A DNA stretch of 64,000 nucleotides from Syngnathus acus (taxonomy: Eukaryota; Chordata; Actinopteri; Syngnathiformes; Syngnathidae), in the NCBI RefSeq assembly GCF_901709675.1, contig NC_051105.1:9232104-9296103 (forward strand). Reading direction: 5' to 3'. This document shows, in pieces, positions 12,201 through 28,400 of the stretch. Within the stretch, counting starts at the first letter, position 1. Each line of letters begins with the position of its first letter. The position numbers and the translations under genes were made by a program. The notes beneath the pieces are model-generated. The model was not told where the DNA came from. It searched no databases and saw only the letters and a program-made list of their open reading frames with translations.

Positions 12201-15200
12201 AAATAATCGATGTTTCCTCCTCTCATTAGTTGAACTTAATCTGGGCACCAAAGACTTATTTGTTTTTAATCCAAGTGTTTCCTCGGAGGTCACTTAAGTT
12301 TATTTTTGCAGCAATATTGTTGTGACTTACAGTAATTCTGCGGTAATTATTTCTGTAGTTCTTCATCGAAATGACTCACAGCACACTTGTAGCCTTCCAA
12401 TTACTTAAAGCAATAATATGTAGCAATTTACTCTTAAAATAAAAGCTTCAAAGTCATTTTGATGGTACAGTGGCTTATAATAAGGAGAATAGTGTCTCTG
12501 TCATTGTCATGGTAACCTACTTTGTGGTCTTCTATGCTTTTGCCTTGACTGCTCTCACGTAGCTTTAGCGCAAATGTCTGCGCCAAAGTTACTCCTCAGA
12601 ATTGTATGTCGTGCTTGCCACACACAAACATGATTGTTTATTTTAAGACATGCTGTTATAACACTGAGAAATGGTGTTACTGCTTTAGCTTCTGTTACCT
12701 TTTTACCCATGTCACCTGTAGAGGGAGCCTGGGAGCAAAAAAAAACCCTGCACTATTCCTCAGTGATTTCACCGTACTTCACATTTAATTCTATGGATGT
12801 TTTTTTTTTATCTTCTAAATTTTTCACTTGTTTTCTGTTTATTTTTACATAGATGACCTGAGAGTCCGGTGCCCTAAATAACACTCGTGTGAAATAATTT
12901 CAAATCAATGTGTAATGAATTTATTGATATGTTGCTCATGCTAGCCGGCATTTGTAGGAGCCACAGAGTGGTGAACCAGTGCGGTGGCATTGAAGTGGCG
13001 TTGAGGGATTGTGGCAATGCATGTTCCGAGTTATGCAGTTGACCAATCGCTGGGCTGGAAACTGGCAGCGGCATCACAGAGAGAGCCACTGATCAGTACC
13101 AGTCTTTGAGCAGGCCATCTCTCTTATTTGCTCTGTCTCGCCTTCTCGCCACTTTCTTGTGGTCTTTATCTGTTTTCTTTTCCTCTGTGTTTCTTTCTTC
13201 CTAGCACGTAATTGTGTTAGTAGGAAATTTGATTCTTCCTCATTTCCTCCCTCCTTTTTCAATTCATAAACACAAAACCTTTTTCCTTGCTTTGTCACTG
13301 GATGTCGAGATGTTTTTTGATACCTTGGAAATGGAACGGAACGGTACGAGAGAGTCCGGAAGTCTCAGCTGCCCGATTCGTGCGGCCCCTTACAAACTGA
13401 ACTACAGAAGTAAAAGACCAGATAAAAAACGTTTTATAAAAACTAGATTCAGATGGATTATTTATTTTTGTGTACAGCCTTTACTTAACCATGTAGATCC
13501 CTCTAATTTGAAAATCAATCTTAACTCAAAAGGAACCACATCAACTGTGTTTTGGAGTCTTATGAGTAACAACAACAATGACTGTTCAAATGTTTGCCGT
13601 GTTCCATCGTATTCGGTAAACAACACCGATGTACGATTCACGATTAGAATTACACGTAGTAATAATTCTGCTTGTTTGTTGTCGGTCGTGTCCGCCATTC
13701 ACAATTTAACGTCCGTCATGGTTTCAGAGTGGGGCAACATTGGTTGAGTCGAAAATTATGAACTGCGTTAGTATCCAACAGTTTTCATAAGAATCCATTG
13801 CCTTTTTGTCGTCTCCACCTTCGTTCCCTATCCGTCTATCCACTCTTTCTATTTTGCTTGTTGTTTCTATCCCTCCACTCATCTTCCCCCTGCTTGTCAA
13901 TTGTCCCACCCCCACTTTTCTCTCTCCTTGTTTTCTGCCCAAGGTTCCTTAGCCCAGCTGGCAAGGCTTTCCTCGCGGTGTAGTAAAATATAAATATAAT
14001 AAGGACGTTTTTGAGCTGGTGAATCCATTCTGAGCGGAGAAACATCACCACAGAGCCCACAGATGTGGCACACACTCAGGAGAGCGAAAGAGAGCAAGAG
14101 GGAATGAGGGAGAATGAAACCTCAGTTGACATGAAAAGAACATTGACTGCATTATTGTTGGCCTAATACCAAACTGTTGTTGTTATTAATGAACCTCATC
14201 CAAACTTGACCAATTAATTGTCAAATATGCTTGCAGAATCAAAAGCTTCTTCTCGGACCCAACCCCAAAGTCCCCTATTTTGGGACTTTTCGCATGTAAT
14301 TATTAATATGGGATTCAAGTGCATTAAGAAGTAGTAATTTGTGTGCAGCTGGCTAGTGTTTGTACTTGTAGCAATCCCAACATCAACTCCTTGTGTCCAT
14401 CTGTACAGCCAGATATTTCCGAGGGAATATTCATGCGTGTATCTTGTGACGACATACATGAACGCTTGAACTCGGAAGAGTGTCTACCTGCGTACGCTGG
14501 TGTTTCATGTGCACGGTATCACGGCAGTGAACTTCAGTCCCTTGGCCCAGCTCTTTGTTTGCTTTAGCAATGCGGTGGCTAGCCATACCCGCTAACTCTG
14601 AGCCACATTTAGCCTGTACTCTACTTTTATATCATCCTGCTTTTACTTTGCCTTGACCCAAATGCACTACAGTGAGTTCGCCTTTACAAGAATGGCGGTG
14701 ATTCCTCGCTTTATTGTCGGTAGTAAGATTTTGTGGCTTCCGACGGCTTTCTCCGAAATATCTCATTCACCGTTAGGATTTGCGCTTCCCCAGCAGACAC
14801 CCAGTCACATTTTATCCACATGTCTTGGAAGATTAAGACTTCCCAGATCTCTGGTCTGAACCCCTCTAAATACTTGAGGCCCTGTGTATAAAGAAGTAGT
14901 TTTAGGTGTTTATTGTGGTCAGGGGTTGGGCTCTGGAGTGTGTGTGTGGAGGGACAGAAAGGGAAGGAGGAGGAGGAAGAGGGATGGCGGTTTTAGCCAC
15001 CAGCTGCTGTTACCTTGAGCATAACGTCCTTTAACCCCCATTACGACAATCTGCCACAAGCCACAAACACGCTAGCTACTACTGGCTGCAAAACAACACA
15101 AACTCACTTGTTTACCAAATAATGTGCCATGTAGTCACTCTCACCCCCCCTCGAATCCTCCTCGCTTACACCCCAGTTTTCCGACGTGTTCCACATTGCC

Positions 15201-16115
15201 CGTTTTAATTCGGTTTAGTTTTCTTGAGCACCCCATCTTGTTTGCTTTGACTTCTTCCTCAACATTTCCTTTCATTTCTCTTCCTGCCTTTTTCTTCAGT
15301 CAAAATCTATGTCGGTTACAGCCCTGGGTATGCGTGGGTAACCCGAGTGCCCATGTAAAGGCCCTCTTCGGTGTTTCATTGGGCTCCAGTGTCAGTAGAT
15401 AAAAGCCAAAAGAGATTACGGGCCTGGCACCCATCTTCCTCTGTCCTGCCACTGTGGCCTCTTATTTCCCGGAGAAAATTAATAACTTTAACAAACATCA
15501 ATGAGAAAGCAGAGTGGTGCCGGTTGGGTTTTTCTTGTGCGTGTGAGTGTGAGCATGTGAATGTACGCTGTGAACACATGCCTTGGATATGCGTGGCTTC
15601 GCTCGTGCGTTTGTGGGCCTGCGTGTGTGCCGGAGCTCATACCTTAAAGGACGCCATCCATAGCAATAGTGTCCGTCAAGAAAGGCGCACGGAAAAGGAA
15701 ACCGAGCCAGGAAGGGGGCCACGGTTTTGGTTTGGTCTGATGGGATTGTTTCCTCTTTGAAAGACTACGGCGTCCTTTCTTGAGGCCAAGACGAGCTGGG
15801 AGACAGACGGATGAAAGGAAGGAAGGATGGATGAGAAAATGTGACCACTTCTGAAGCATTGTCGACAGCCACGCCGAATAGGCAGCGTGCCGGGCTGGAG
15901 CCACGCCCGTATTTATGATCTTCAAAGGAAGGATGGCACACACACAAACACACACACTCACGCACAGCCACTAAATGTGATAGTCGCAGGAAAACATGTG
16001 GTCGAGCAAATGTGGATACTCACAAATTTGCATACGGTTGCCGCTGTTGCATGCGTGCGGTTGAACGCATGAGCGCACAAGCGCGGGAATGCTCGAGAAT
16101 CCGTGCCTCTGCAGT

Positions 16116-16360
16116 TGTGCATGTCGTTTGAAATGGCACAGTTGGAAGAACGTTTACTGGATGTAAAGCACGAGAAACCAAAAGTCAACTTGGGGCAAGG
16201 AACCATATTTGAGTTTTATGATTATCTGTCAGAGCCTGATGTGTACACTGACGGATCAGATCACTGGAACACATTGATCAATAACATTTACACACGACAC
16301 ACTTACGGTGAAAGCCAAGTCTCACTTCCAAGGAATCTGCTGGCTACCAGCAAATACTAA
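16116..16360 (+). other. Unassigned open stretch, possible orphan exon or pseudogene fragment
   Basis: An AG preceded by CTCTGC ends at 16115. The open frame then runs to a TAA at 16358-16360, about 80 codons. The translation is rich in acidic and aromatic residues, for example GTIFEFYDYLSEPDVYTDGS, with no low-complexity tracts, unlike the other short frames in this region. I do not recognise the family. It could be a terminal exon, a decayed pseudogene or a chance open frame; no upstream partner exon was found. Confidence 0.2.
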
Positions 16361-17625
16361 CCCCCTACATTTATTTACAAGTCTTACACAAAACTGAAAC
16401 AGATCTGAGACACTCAAGGTCTAATTTAGATTCGGAAATTCCACAATCCAAAACAAACACTTTCTTTCATGCTGTCACACAAGAATAACACTTAGCAACA
16501 TTGTATTTTACTTCAACATGATTCAATAGGCCTGCAGTGAGTAATTATTATTTTTTTGGGTGGGGTCATAAATCATCAAATTCTTTTTAATATTTCATTG
16601 TGTCATTTATTTAATTCATTTCAAGTGCTCTATACTATCCCAATAGGAATCCCATTTGGTGCAGTTTAACATCCACAATGTGATTTACAAGCTGTAATCT
16701 TAACAACAGCAGGAATGCAATTTGTCCTCATGGATCACTGATTGAGTGGAGTTGAATGAGTTTATGATTGTGCTTCTTGCAACGGAGCAGCAAAAGTGTT
16801 TCTTTGTCTGCAGTGACTTCTGCAGCTAGACCCCGGGTCTCCAAAGCAATAATTACTTCTCAGATTTTATATATATATGGGAGCCTTTTCCCTCACAAAG
16901 CTGGAAGCAACTCAAAAGAAACACTAACACCTTTATGACAAACTTTGATTTCCTCGGAAAGTTCTACACAAGTGCCGGTTGATGTTCTATTTCAGCTCAA
17001 AAAGTCAACACGGTTATGTTTGGCTGTTTGCCGTTCATGTGAATCTCTCTTTGTTGTCTGCCTTCCATCGAGCGACATGAAACGTAGCAGCGCTGCTAAA
17101 ATACTTTACGGTGTTTACGCTCGCAAATAATAAAACATAAAGTGTGTGGACATTCAGTCTTGTGCACAGTTCAGCTCATTCAAAGGAGGTGGCCGGAGAA
17201 ACTGGGGGGAGACCACTGAATTTCGGCAGGCAAATATTTGAGGAGCTAATTTAGAGGGGCTGTGTTTGCTGGTGTTAAAAACAAGTGTGTTAGAATGTGT
17301 CATTTGTGTGTGCAGCCACTCGTGTGTGCGTGTGCACGCGTGTTTGTGTATATTCAATTAATCGAGATTATTACTTAGAATAATTGCCAGGGCTACTTGA
17401 ACTAATGTGTTTAGGAAAAGACGATCAGTTAGGTATTTGGCTAGTCAGCCAGTGACCAGATGACATATTCCACCCAATATTCAGATTCAGACTGTCTACC
17501 ATTTATACATGTATATATTCAAACGATTGACATTCGACCTTCTGGTATTTTCTAATAAAGTCCTTAATGATTGTTTTAATCAATTAACTCTATCCTCTGT
17601 ACTTCATGACAAACTGGAGCAGGGG

Positions 17626-17720
17626 CCAATTTAGGGTAATCAAGGAGCAGTTTCTTGGTGTGCCTTGCTCAAGAGCACCAAACCCTTTGGGTCAGATTAG
17701 CCCCCTTCGTGCACCCTAAA
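17626..17720. repeat. Degenerate dispersed fish repeat remnant
   Basis: The pattern GGGGCCAATTTAGGGTAATC followed by TTGCTCAAGAGCACC resembles a short dispersed repeat common in teleost intergenic DNA. A second small piece with TTGCTCAAGGGCACC lies near 38740-38757. Assignment is from memory and is low confidence. Confidence 0.3.
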
Positions 17721-18375
17721 TTGTAATTATTTTTTTCAAGACATTTTGGACAATTCAACCATTAAGTGAAAATATTTTTAAGTGAAGGTCTTTTCTGTCC
17801 AAGGATGACTCACTTCACTGCAGGGTCCATAAATGCAAGATTCAATCTCCAAACCGTGGAATTATGAAGCAGACGTGTTTTACCTCTAGTGCACCGTGCT
17901 CCTCCTCCAAGAATCTAATGGTGACAGATCATAACAAGGGGACAAAGACAAAGCTGACAGTGATAAGTGGCGGCATTGAAGGCCAAAGCTGATATTTGTT
18001 ACATGGCTGCAATGCTGTGCAGTGTTCGTGCGTGCGTGCGTCTAAGTGCGAGCGTGTGGACAGGATTCTCCCGTGCGCACTGTGCCCACGTCGAGGGGCG
18101 GGGTGGGTGGCAAAGCGGGGACAGATGAGGGAGAGAGGGAGAGGAGGGCAGGACTGGCAGGGTGCGGTCTGAAATGGTAACAGCTCGTCGTGGATCACTC
18201 AAGTGGTGTGGATTCAAGTGGAAAGCTGCAGCCTGTTGCGCGCAGTCCTCTCACTGCAGGGAGCATCAAAAAGCTTACAATCCACGGGGGATGGTGTGAC
18301 ACTTTCCGCGGAGCAAAAGAAGAGACAGAGGGACCGCCACATTAAAAACGTGGACGCGCAGTTACTGCTGTTTTC

Positions 18376-18412
18376 TCTCTCTCTCTCTCTCTTTCTCGCT
18401 CTCTCTCTCACC
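18376..18412 (+). repeat. (CT)n pyrimidine tract in the ihh 5' region
   Basis: An almost pure CT tract lies about 270-310 bases upstream of the ihh start codon, either in the 5' UTR or the proximal promoter. Such tracts can bind GAGA-type factors or adopt non-B structure; no function is shown here. Confidence 0.7.
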
Positions 18413-18683
18413 CACCTCATCGACTTTGAACCTGTTTGTTTAAATCCACGGACTTTACAGTTGCGCAGTGCGCACTCAACGTCGATTCTCCAGGGCAGAG
18501 CCTGCGAACATTCCCATTTAAGTGGACTTTTATGGTGCCCTGATGCTGAGGTGCCAGCTGGAGTAGCGCGATTTGGGGGACAAACTGCAATCGGATGTCC
18601 CGGACCATGGACTCGACAGGTGAACCGGAGACGCACTGAAGACGCAAATCTCCCTCGGGAGAGTGCTCCCTCCTCCCGGGGCG

Positions 18684-22511
<3,828 letters not shown>

Positions 22512-25429
22512 CAGAAGAAATAGTATGTTGACATCAGCTTGTATTTAAGAACCAAAATAGTGGATGTGTTGGGAAACATCTTGAGCAACTAACTAATAGT
22601 CTAAAGCAGTATAATGGTGGTCTCTCTGCACTCCAAAATCTTGTGTTATCAATCCTATCAATCATTACTCCATATGGTGTCAGAATTCAGTTTTCATTCT
22701 GTCATTCAGTTTTACCTTCGAGCACCTTAGCATTTAAAACGACTGACGTGTTAATGTTCCGTTTTGAAAACAGAACAGTCAAGAGGTTTGGGAGTCGGAA
22801 GGCAAATCATAGATTAACACGTTCTGAGTCTCAGTTTTCCGGTCAGTAGTATCTTACCAAAATACATTTGACTCAGGCTGTATTAAACTACTGTATAATT
22901 CGAGCTGTTTATATATTATGCTCCATAGCCGTTATTTCCTTGTAGTTCCTTGTACTTGATAACTTTCCTTTGCATGACCGTTTTCATTGCATCCATAGAT
23001 TCCAAACCAACTCCTGGCAAACATGTATCGAATCCATGTTTTAACTGAATGACGTTTTCTAACTAGCTTTTGATGCAAATGCTTCATGGAGAAAAATATT
23101 TTTTTTTTTTAGTATTTTCATGAAGACACTTTGCGGTATAGTGTTTACCGATACGCAAAGATTTGTCAAATGTGTATATTAAGCTATTTTCTGAGAAATT
23201 ATTTAAAGATCTATTTTTAAGAATGTAAATGTATTTTTGGGAAGGGGGTAACATCGTGCATTCATTTGTTTTATATTTAACATAAAGTTATTACAAACAA
23301 GAATATGTTTTCTTTACAAGCAAAATGAGATTTAAGTGATAAAGCATGACGAAAATCACTATGAGTAACTCCATGTAATGCCGCAGGTAAACTGCTTGTT
23401 AATAGAATGTATTGACACTTTAAGCACAACGGGTAAATAAACGAGCAGGTGATAATGAGACTGAGTTGGTGTCAGGGTGGGCTGATGCTTGCTTTCAGTA
23501 CCACGGACAGCAATTCAGATTGTGTTTTCATCTTCTTCTACATTCTGTACTCTTTGACACAGTACATCCTGCTGGTGGCAGCGATAACTGCATATATTAG
23601 GGTGCTGCAATCTAAACCTACCAATTCAAAGCTTTCTACAAATAAAAGGCAAGAGAGTCAAAACTGATGGAGGTTTGAAGTCATTTTTTTTATATATTGG
23701 GTCAGGTAGGTAAGGAAGATATTTGAATATTTTTAAGATGTTTATCCCAAACATAGGAGACTTGTCTTAAGACAAATAGAGAACCAAAGTCATGAAAAAT
23801 AAATAAAAATTAAAACACAGTGCTGTGACGCCATTGTTGGAAACTGAGGCAAATCTCACTCAAATCACTGAGCAATAAATAAATAAATACAAATTTAAAA
23901 AGTCAGTCTCTATATGTCTTGCCTCCATATATTATCACAATTGAATCTCTTTGGGCCACAATACACTGACAACATTTTGAGGCAAGATTGATGGAAAACC
24001 ACGAAGGGAAGGGGGTGATGTGTGAATATCCAAAATAAATCTGCTCAAAAGTCCCCTTATAAAAAAAGAGAATAAATAAACACAATTTTCGGTGGGAAAA
24101 CATACCTCAAAAATAATCCCAGTAGCATTGTATTAAACGAAAGGTTTTCACACAACAACACCTGGGAAGTCAGCATGCTCACATTAACTCACATACACAT
24201 ATGAATGTCTTTATAGAATATGTAGCTGTCATCACTTGGCAAAATTACACTTATACACAACAAATGCACAATTACATCTGGAACCTGTAATAGCCAGCGC
24301 AAATACCGTTTGTCCAGTTTGAAAAGCTCCTCGTCAAATGGGCGCACTTACTTCCGGGATTTTATCCCCATAACATTACTCTAGAAATCAAGAATTTCTT
24401 TTCCAAAACACACATACACACACACACCTCACTCTCACTTGAATACGGTAATACCAAATATGAATCTACGTCGAGTTTGCGAATGTGTTTGGGCTATGTA
24501 AGAGCGAAGAACCTGACATAAGTACAAAACACTCTGTAGCATTCTCAGTTGGCAAATATGGTGACCGCTATACATATCATCATTGCTTGGCAGCATACAA
24601 AAATAAAACAAGTAGCTCTGGTGCATATTTGGAAACATTTGCATTTGTGAGCAAAGTCGTGTTGATGAAAGTAGGAGGACGTCGGCACGTCTTTTAAAAG
24701 TGGATGAAGCTGGCTCAGTTAGAATATGATTGATCCCAGTGTGATTAAATCTGCCTAACTATTTTAGTACCAGTTGCAGCTTCTCATTGGTGCAGATTGC
24801 TGGAAAGCTTTCAGGCAAGCCTAACTTTGTTGTGTCGATTTGTTGAATGCATAATGACTTGCCTCTCAACACTGTTTATCACCATGAAAAAAAAATACAA
24901 CAAAGTAGGATTTAAGATGTAACGATCGTTACAGCTGCCCAAGACTAATGACATTGATTTCTGATCGGTAAACAACGTCTCCTTGACACCTGATCTTAAC
25001 AGGTCGCCCTACCTGAATATTTAAAAATCACTTGCTACATGTGACCAAAACAGACCAAACCACAAATTTGTTTCAGAAATAAACTGACTTTGTGTTCTCT
25101 GATTATGAGAGTTTAGCAATGAGAGGTGGTTTGTAATGAAATATAATGATTGAATTATGCTAAGTCATTACAGAGGGAGCCACATTTGCGCTAATCCCGC
25201 ATAAGGTCAGGATTCTCTTTTCAGTCCAGCACTGTAAGTCTGAAATTTGGCCCCTTGGTAATGGCTGTCATTTCTTTTTTGTAGGAATTCCTCAGTAGTG
25301 GAACTGCAATTTCAGTTCTGCTTTTATGGACAAAGTCCGAGTAATTAGACAGGGCAAGAATAGGACAGGGAGTGGGGATGATAGACGGGAATGAGTGAAA
25401 GAAAAAGGTTGGCGTGACAATGAAACTTT
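22512..25429. other. ihh 3' UTR and ihh-bin1 convergent intergenic region
   Basis: The ihh 3' UTR begins at 22512. AATAAA signals on the + strand occur at 23436-23441 and 23641-23646, so the transcript probably ends near 23.45 or 23.66 kb. The rest up to 25429 is AT-rich, must hold the 3' UTR of bin1 (- strand), and shows no other gene. An AATAAA signal for bin1 is not obvious. Confidence 0.55.
23436..23441 (+). terminator. ihh: Candidate ihh polyadenylation signal
   Basis: AATAAA about 925 bases after the ihh stop codon, followed by moderately G/T-rich sequence (gagtt, ggtgtc). A second AATAAA at 23641 is an alternative. Confidence 0.45.
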
Positions 25430-28400
25430 TTACAGCCTCTGGGTGAAGTTTTCTGGGAATACACCTTTGGTGCCATTTTCTTTTTTCTGCTTCCAGTCAT
25501 CCTCTTTCATTCCCATCAGCCAGCCATCATCCTAAAGATACAAATTGAGACATGACATGATGTTTTATCTTTGCGACGCAAGCATTCGTGAACGGGTGCC
25601 TATGTACCTGTTCATCTGTGTTGTCAAAGGTCATGACTAGCACCACGTCACCTGCCTTCATTTCAAGTTCGTCCGTGTCATTTGCGGCATAGTCATGCAT
25701 CACTTGGACCTTCGACACACAAGCAGAAACAGAAAATGAAAACTTTCTCCTCCAAGGGGCGCATACAGAAAAATAGAACGACGCAAGGGCCAGTTTAATA
25801 CACATGGTAAAATCAGTTCAGCAAGCAATAATACCGTGTTTAGAAAATGGTAGTGATTGGAAAATGAAGCTTCAAATTTGCTTCACGAACCAGTTGTACT
25901 CTTTAACTCCTTTAAATATCAGTTTGTGTTTATCATTGGGCTGAAAGTTCACCGATTTGCCATTTTGTAAACCTTTTTATTCAAACCAACAGTGCCATCT
26001 AGAGGAGTCCGCCTCACAGTTAGGAGGGTGCGGGTTCGATTCCACCTCCGGCCCTCCCTGTGTGGAGTTTGCATGTTCTCCCCGGGCCCGCGTGGGTTTT
26101 CTCCGGGCACTCCGGTTTCCTCCCACATCCCAAAAACATGCTTGGTAGGCCGATTGAAGACTCCAAATTGTCCCTAGGTGTGAGTGCGAGTGCAAATGGT
26201 TGTTTGTCTCTGTGTGCCCTGCGATCGGCTGGCAACCGGTTCAGGGTGTCCCCCGCCTACTGCCCGATGACGGCTGGGATAGGCTCCAGCACTCCCGCGA
26301 CCCCCGTGGGGACTAAGCGGTTCAGAAAATGGATGGATGGATGGATGGTTCATGAAGCAAATGTGAACCTTCATTTAGTTTGTCCGTACTTTGGACACCA
26401 CTGGGTTAGAGGAATATTGCACTCAGTCAGTCAGGTGTTACCTTAAACAGGAAACCAGGAGGCATGTCAGGTGACTCTGCCTTTTCTTCAACGGGTTCTT
26501 CATTTACTGCAGATGTCTAGATGGGAAAACACAAATTAACTTCACAATCATTATCTTTTTCGAAATGATAATATTTATCTGTTTGTACTTACGTCATTTG
26601 TTGGTGTTTCCTCTGCTGCTTCCACCGCTTCTGCTTCAGGAGTTGTTTCAGATTCCCCCTGAGACAACAAACGCAAAAGATGAAGCAGACACTGCACATG
26701 ATTTAAAACCATAAATAATTGAGAGGGTGTGAGAGTGACACACTACGAGACAGACGACAACAAAAGCAGTGCTGTGACAACACAGGCAATAAAGTTGAAT
26801 AAACGCAGTAGATATGTGAGCACCTAATTCACCTTTTGTACGTCTAGACTGCAGTTACTAATTTATTTCTAGGCTCCACAAGTTGAGAAAACACTGATGC
26901 ATCCATTCTGTTGGTCATGATGCATCACTCCTTCTTTCAGACTCTTAATTCACAATTTTCAAACCTCCTTAAGAGCTGATGCATCCACCCTTTTCATCCA
27001 GATGCATCTTCTTGGTTACCTGATCCTCTTCATTAGCAGCATTAGGAGGAGCTTCTTCTTCACAAGCGTCAACCGGAGCCTCAGTTGGACTGGTGGCGTC
27101 CTCTGCGTCCGGCTGCTTGTCGTTCTCCACCGGACCTTCCTCAGCTTCCACAACAGATTCGTCATAAGCCTGCTGGGTTCCATCGTCCTCCCAATCGTCG
27201 TTTGCGTCATAGTGAACCGCTTGGGTATCGTCGTCCCCCCAACCCTCTGTGGCAGCAACTATGGGGTCATAGTGTGCAGGCGGCGTATCATCGTCATCGC
27301 CCCAGGCCTCCGCAGCAGCCGCCACAGGGTCATACAGCCTTTTGGGGGGCTCTTCTTGGGTGTCGCCATCCTCTGGCTGAGGGGCAGGGGGGTTAAGTTT
27401 CAAGGGGTCAGAGTTCATAAGACATGTCTTACCTTATGACTGGGTTTGTAAATCATTGGGGGACAATTAAGTAAATTTTGTGGGGTTAGGGTGAGGGTTG
27501 CAACATACGTTCAACAGCAAAGCTAAGAGTTGCAAAATGATAGGTTGTTTCAAAGGGTTAAATCAAGGAAGTTGATGAAACATTTGAAATCAAACTGCAA
27601 CATATTAACTGTTGCAGCATCTTCATCAACATCATTTTAAGAAACTGAAGGCATGGTGGGGGATAAGTCTTTGCTGGGAATAAAAATATATATAACTTGA
27701 AAAAAAAAGGAAGTTAAAGAGGGATGGCGAAGGGATCAAGGAAGCCTTTTCCACCAGAAGATCGATGTGAGTTCTGTGTTTACTTGGCAAGCAAGGCTTC
27801 GAAATCACAGAGCAAATGGTCACATGGCAAAGGGAGAGGGTTGGCTGGGTATCTTTGTAAGAGCAGAAGTGTCATTCCATTCTGAAGTATTGCCCTTTGC
27901 CTCAAGCTGTAATTGCAGTTGTCTTGGAGACACATCTCTCTTACAGCGATGAACCAAAAGGTTAGTTCACACTGTGCAAGCAAGACCTTGTGAAGTTGCC
28001 CATTTGATTTGATACCCCTGGCAGAAGCCTTCACCAACGGTAAAGACCGCATTCAAGATGAGCAACTTCACTTGTTTCTTCCCTGTGTGTTACATGGCAG
28101 GTGGACTGGACACGTGTTCTGTCAGTGTAACATACAGGGATACATGAAGCAACTAAAACATGGAGGTCAATTCACTTTCAAATGTTATTTTCTAACCAAT
28201 CAAGGGTGTTACATTCCATTTAAATGCAACATACATTTTTGAAAATGAATTGACTGAAGTTTAGTTTTCTGCTATGTAACACTAATTAAAAGTAGTGCAG
28301 ACAACACACAAAGGGACGGATGTAACATTTATGGAGTAATGCCTTTGGATACACAAAGCAGCCATTAAAAAAGTCTCGTAATGGCTACGTGACACGATGG

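Larger units (their letters stand above)
9236..18683. other. Gene-free region 5' of ihh, right part
   Basis: No gene is recognised. An open stretch at 16116-16360 has protein-like composition and is listed separately. The segment at 11210-11420 is more GC-rich than its surroundings and could be a conserved non-coding element. A degenerate repeat remnant occurs at about 17626-17720. The last few hundred bases should contain the ihh promoter and 5' UTR, including a pyrimidine (CT) tract at 18376-18412. I could not fix a transcription start. Confidence 0.55.

Noticed and set aside
13214-13747. 177-codon open frame on the plus strand 5' of ihh
   Set aside because: It is the longest unassigned frame in the gene desert, but it has no recognisable motif, includes simple Asn runs and shows no splice or promoter context; chance is the simplest explanation.
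24485-24697. 70-codon plus-strand frame between ihh and bin1
   Set aside because: No recognisable family, AT-rich sequence and no splice context; within probable 3' UTR or intergenic DNA.
27002-27439. 145-codon plus-strand frame opposite the bin1 acidic exon
   Set aside because: It is the antisense shadow of a GA-rich coding exon; the minus-strand frame joins the bin1 exons in phase.
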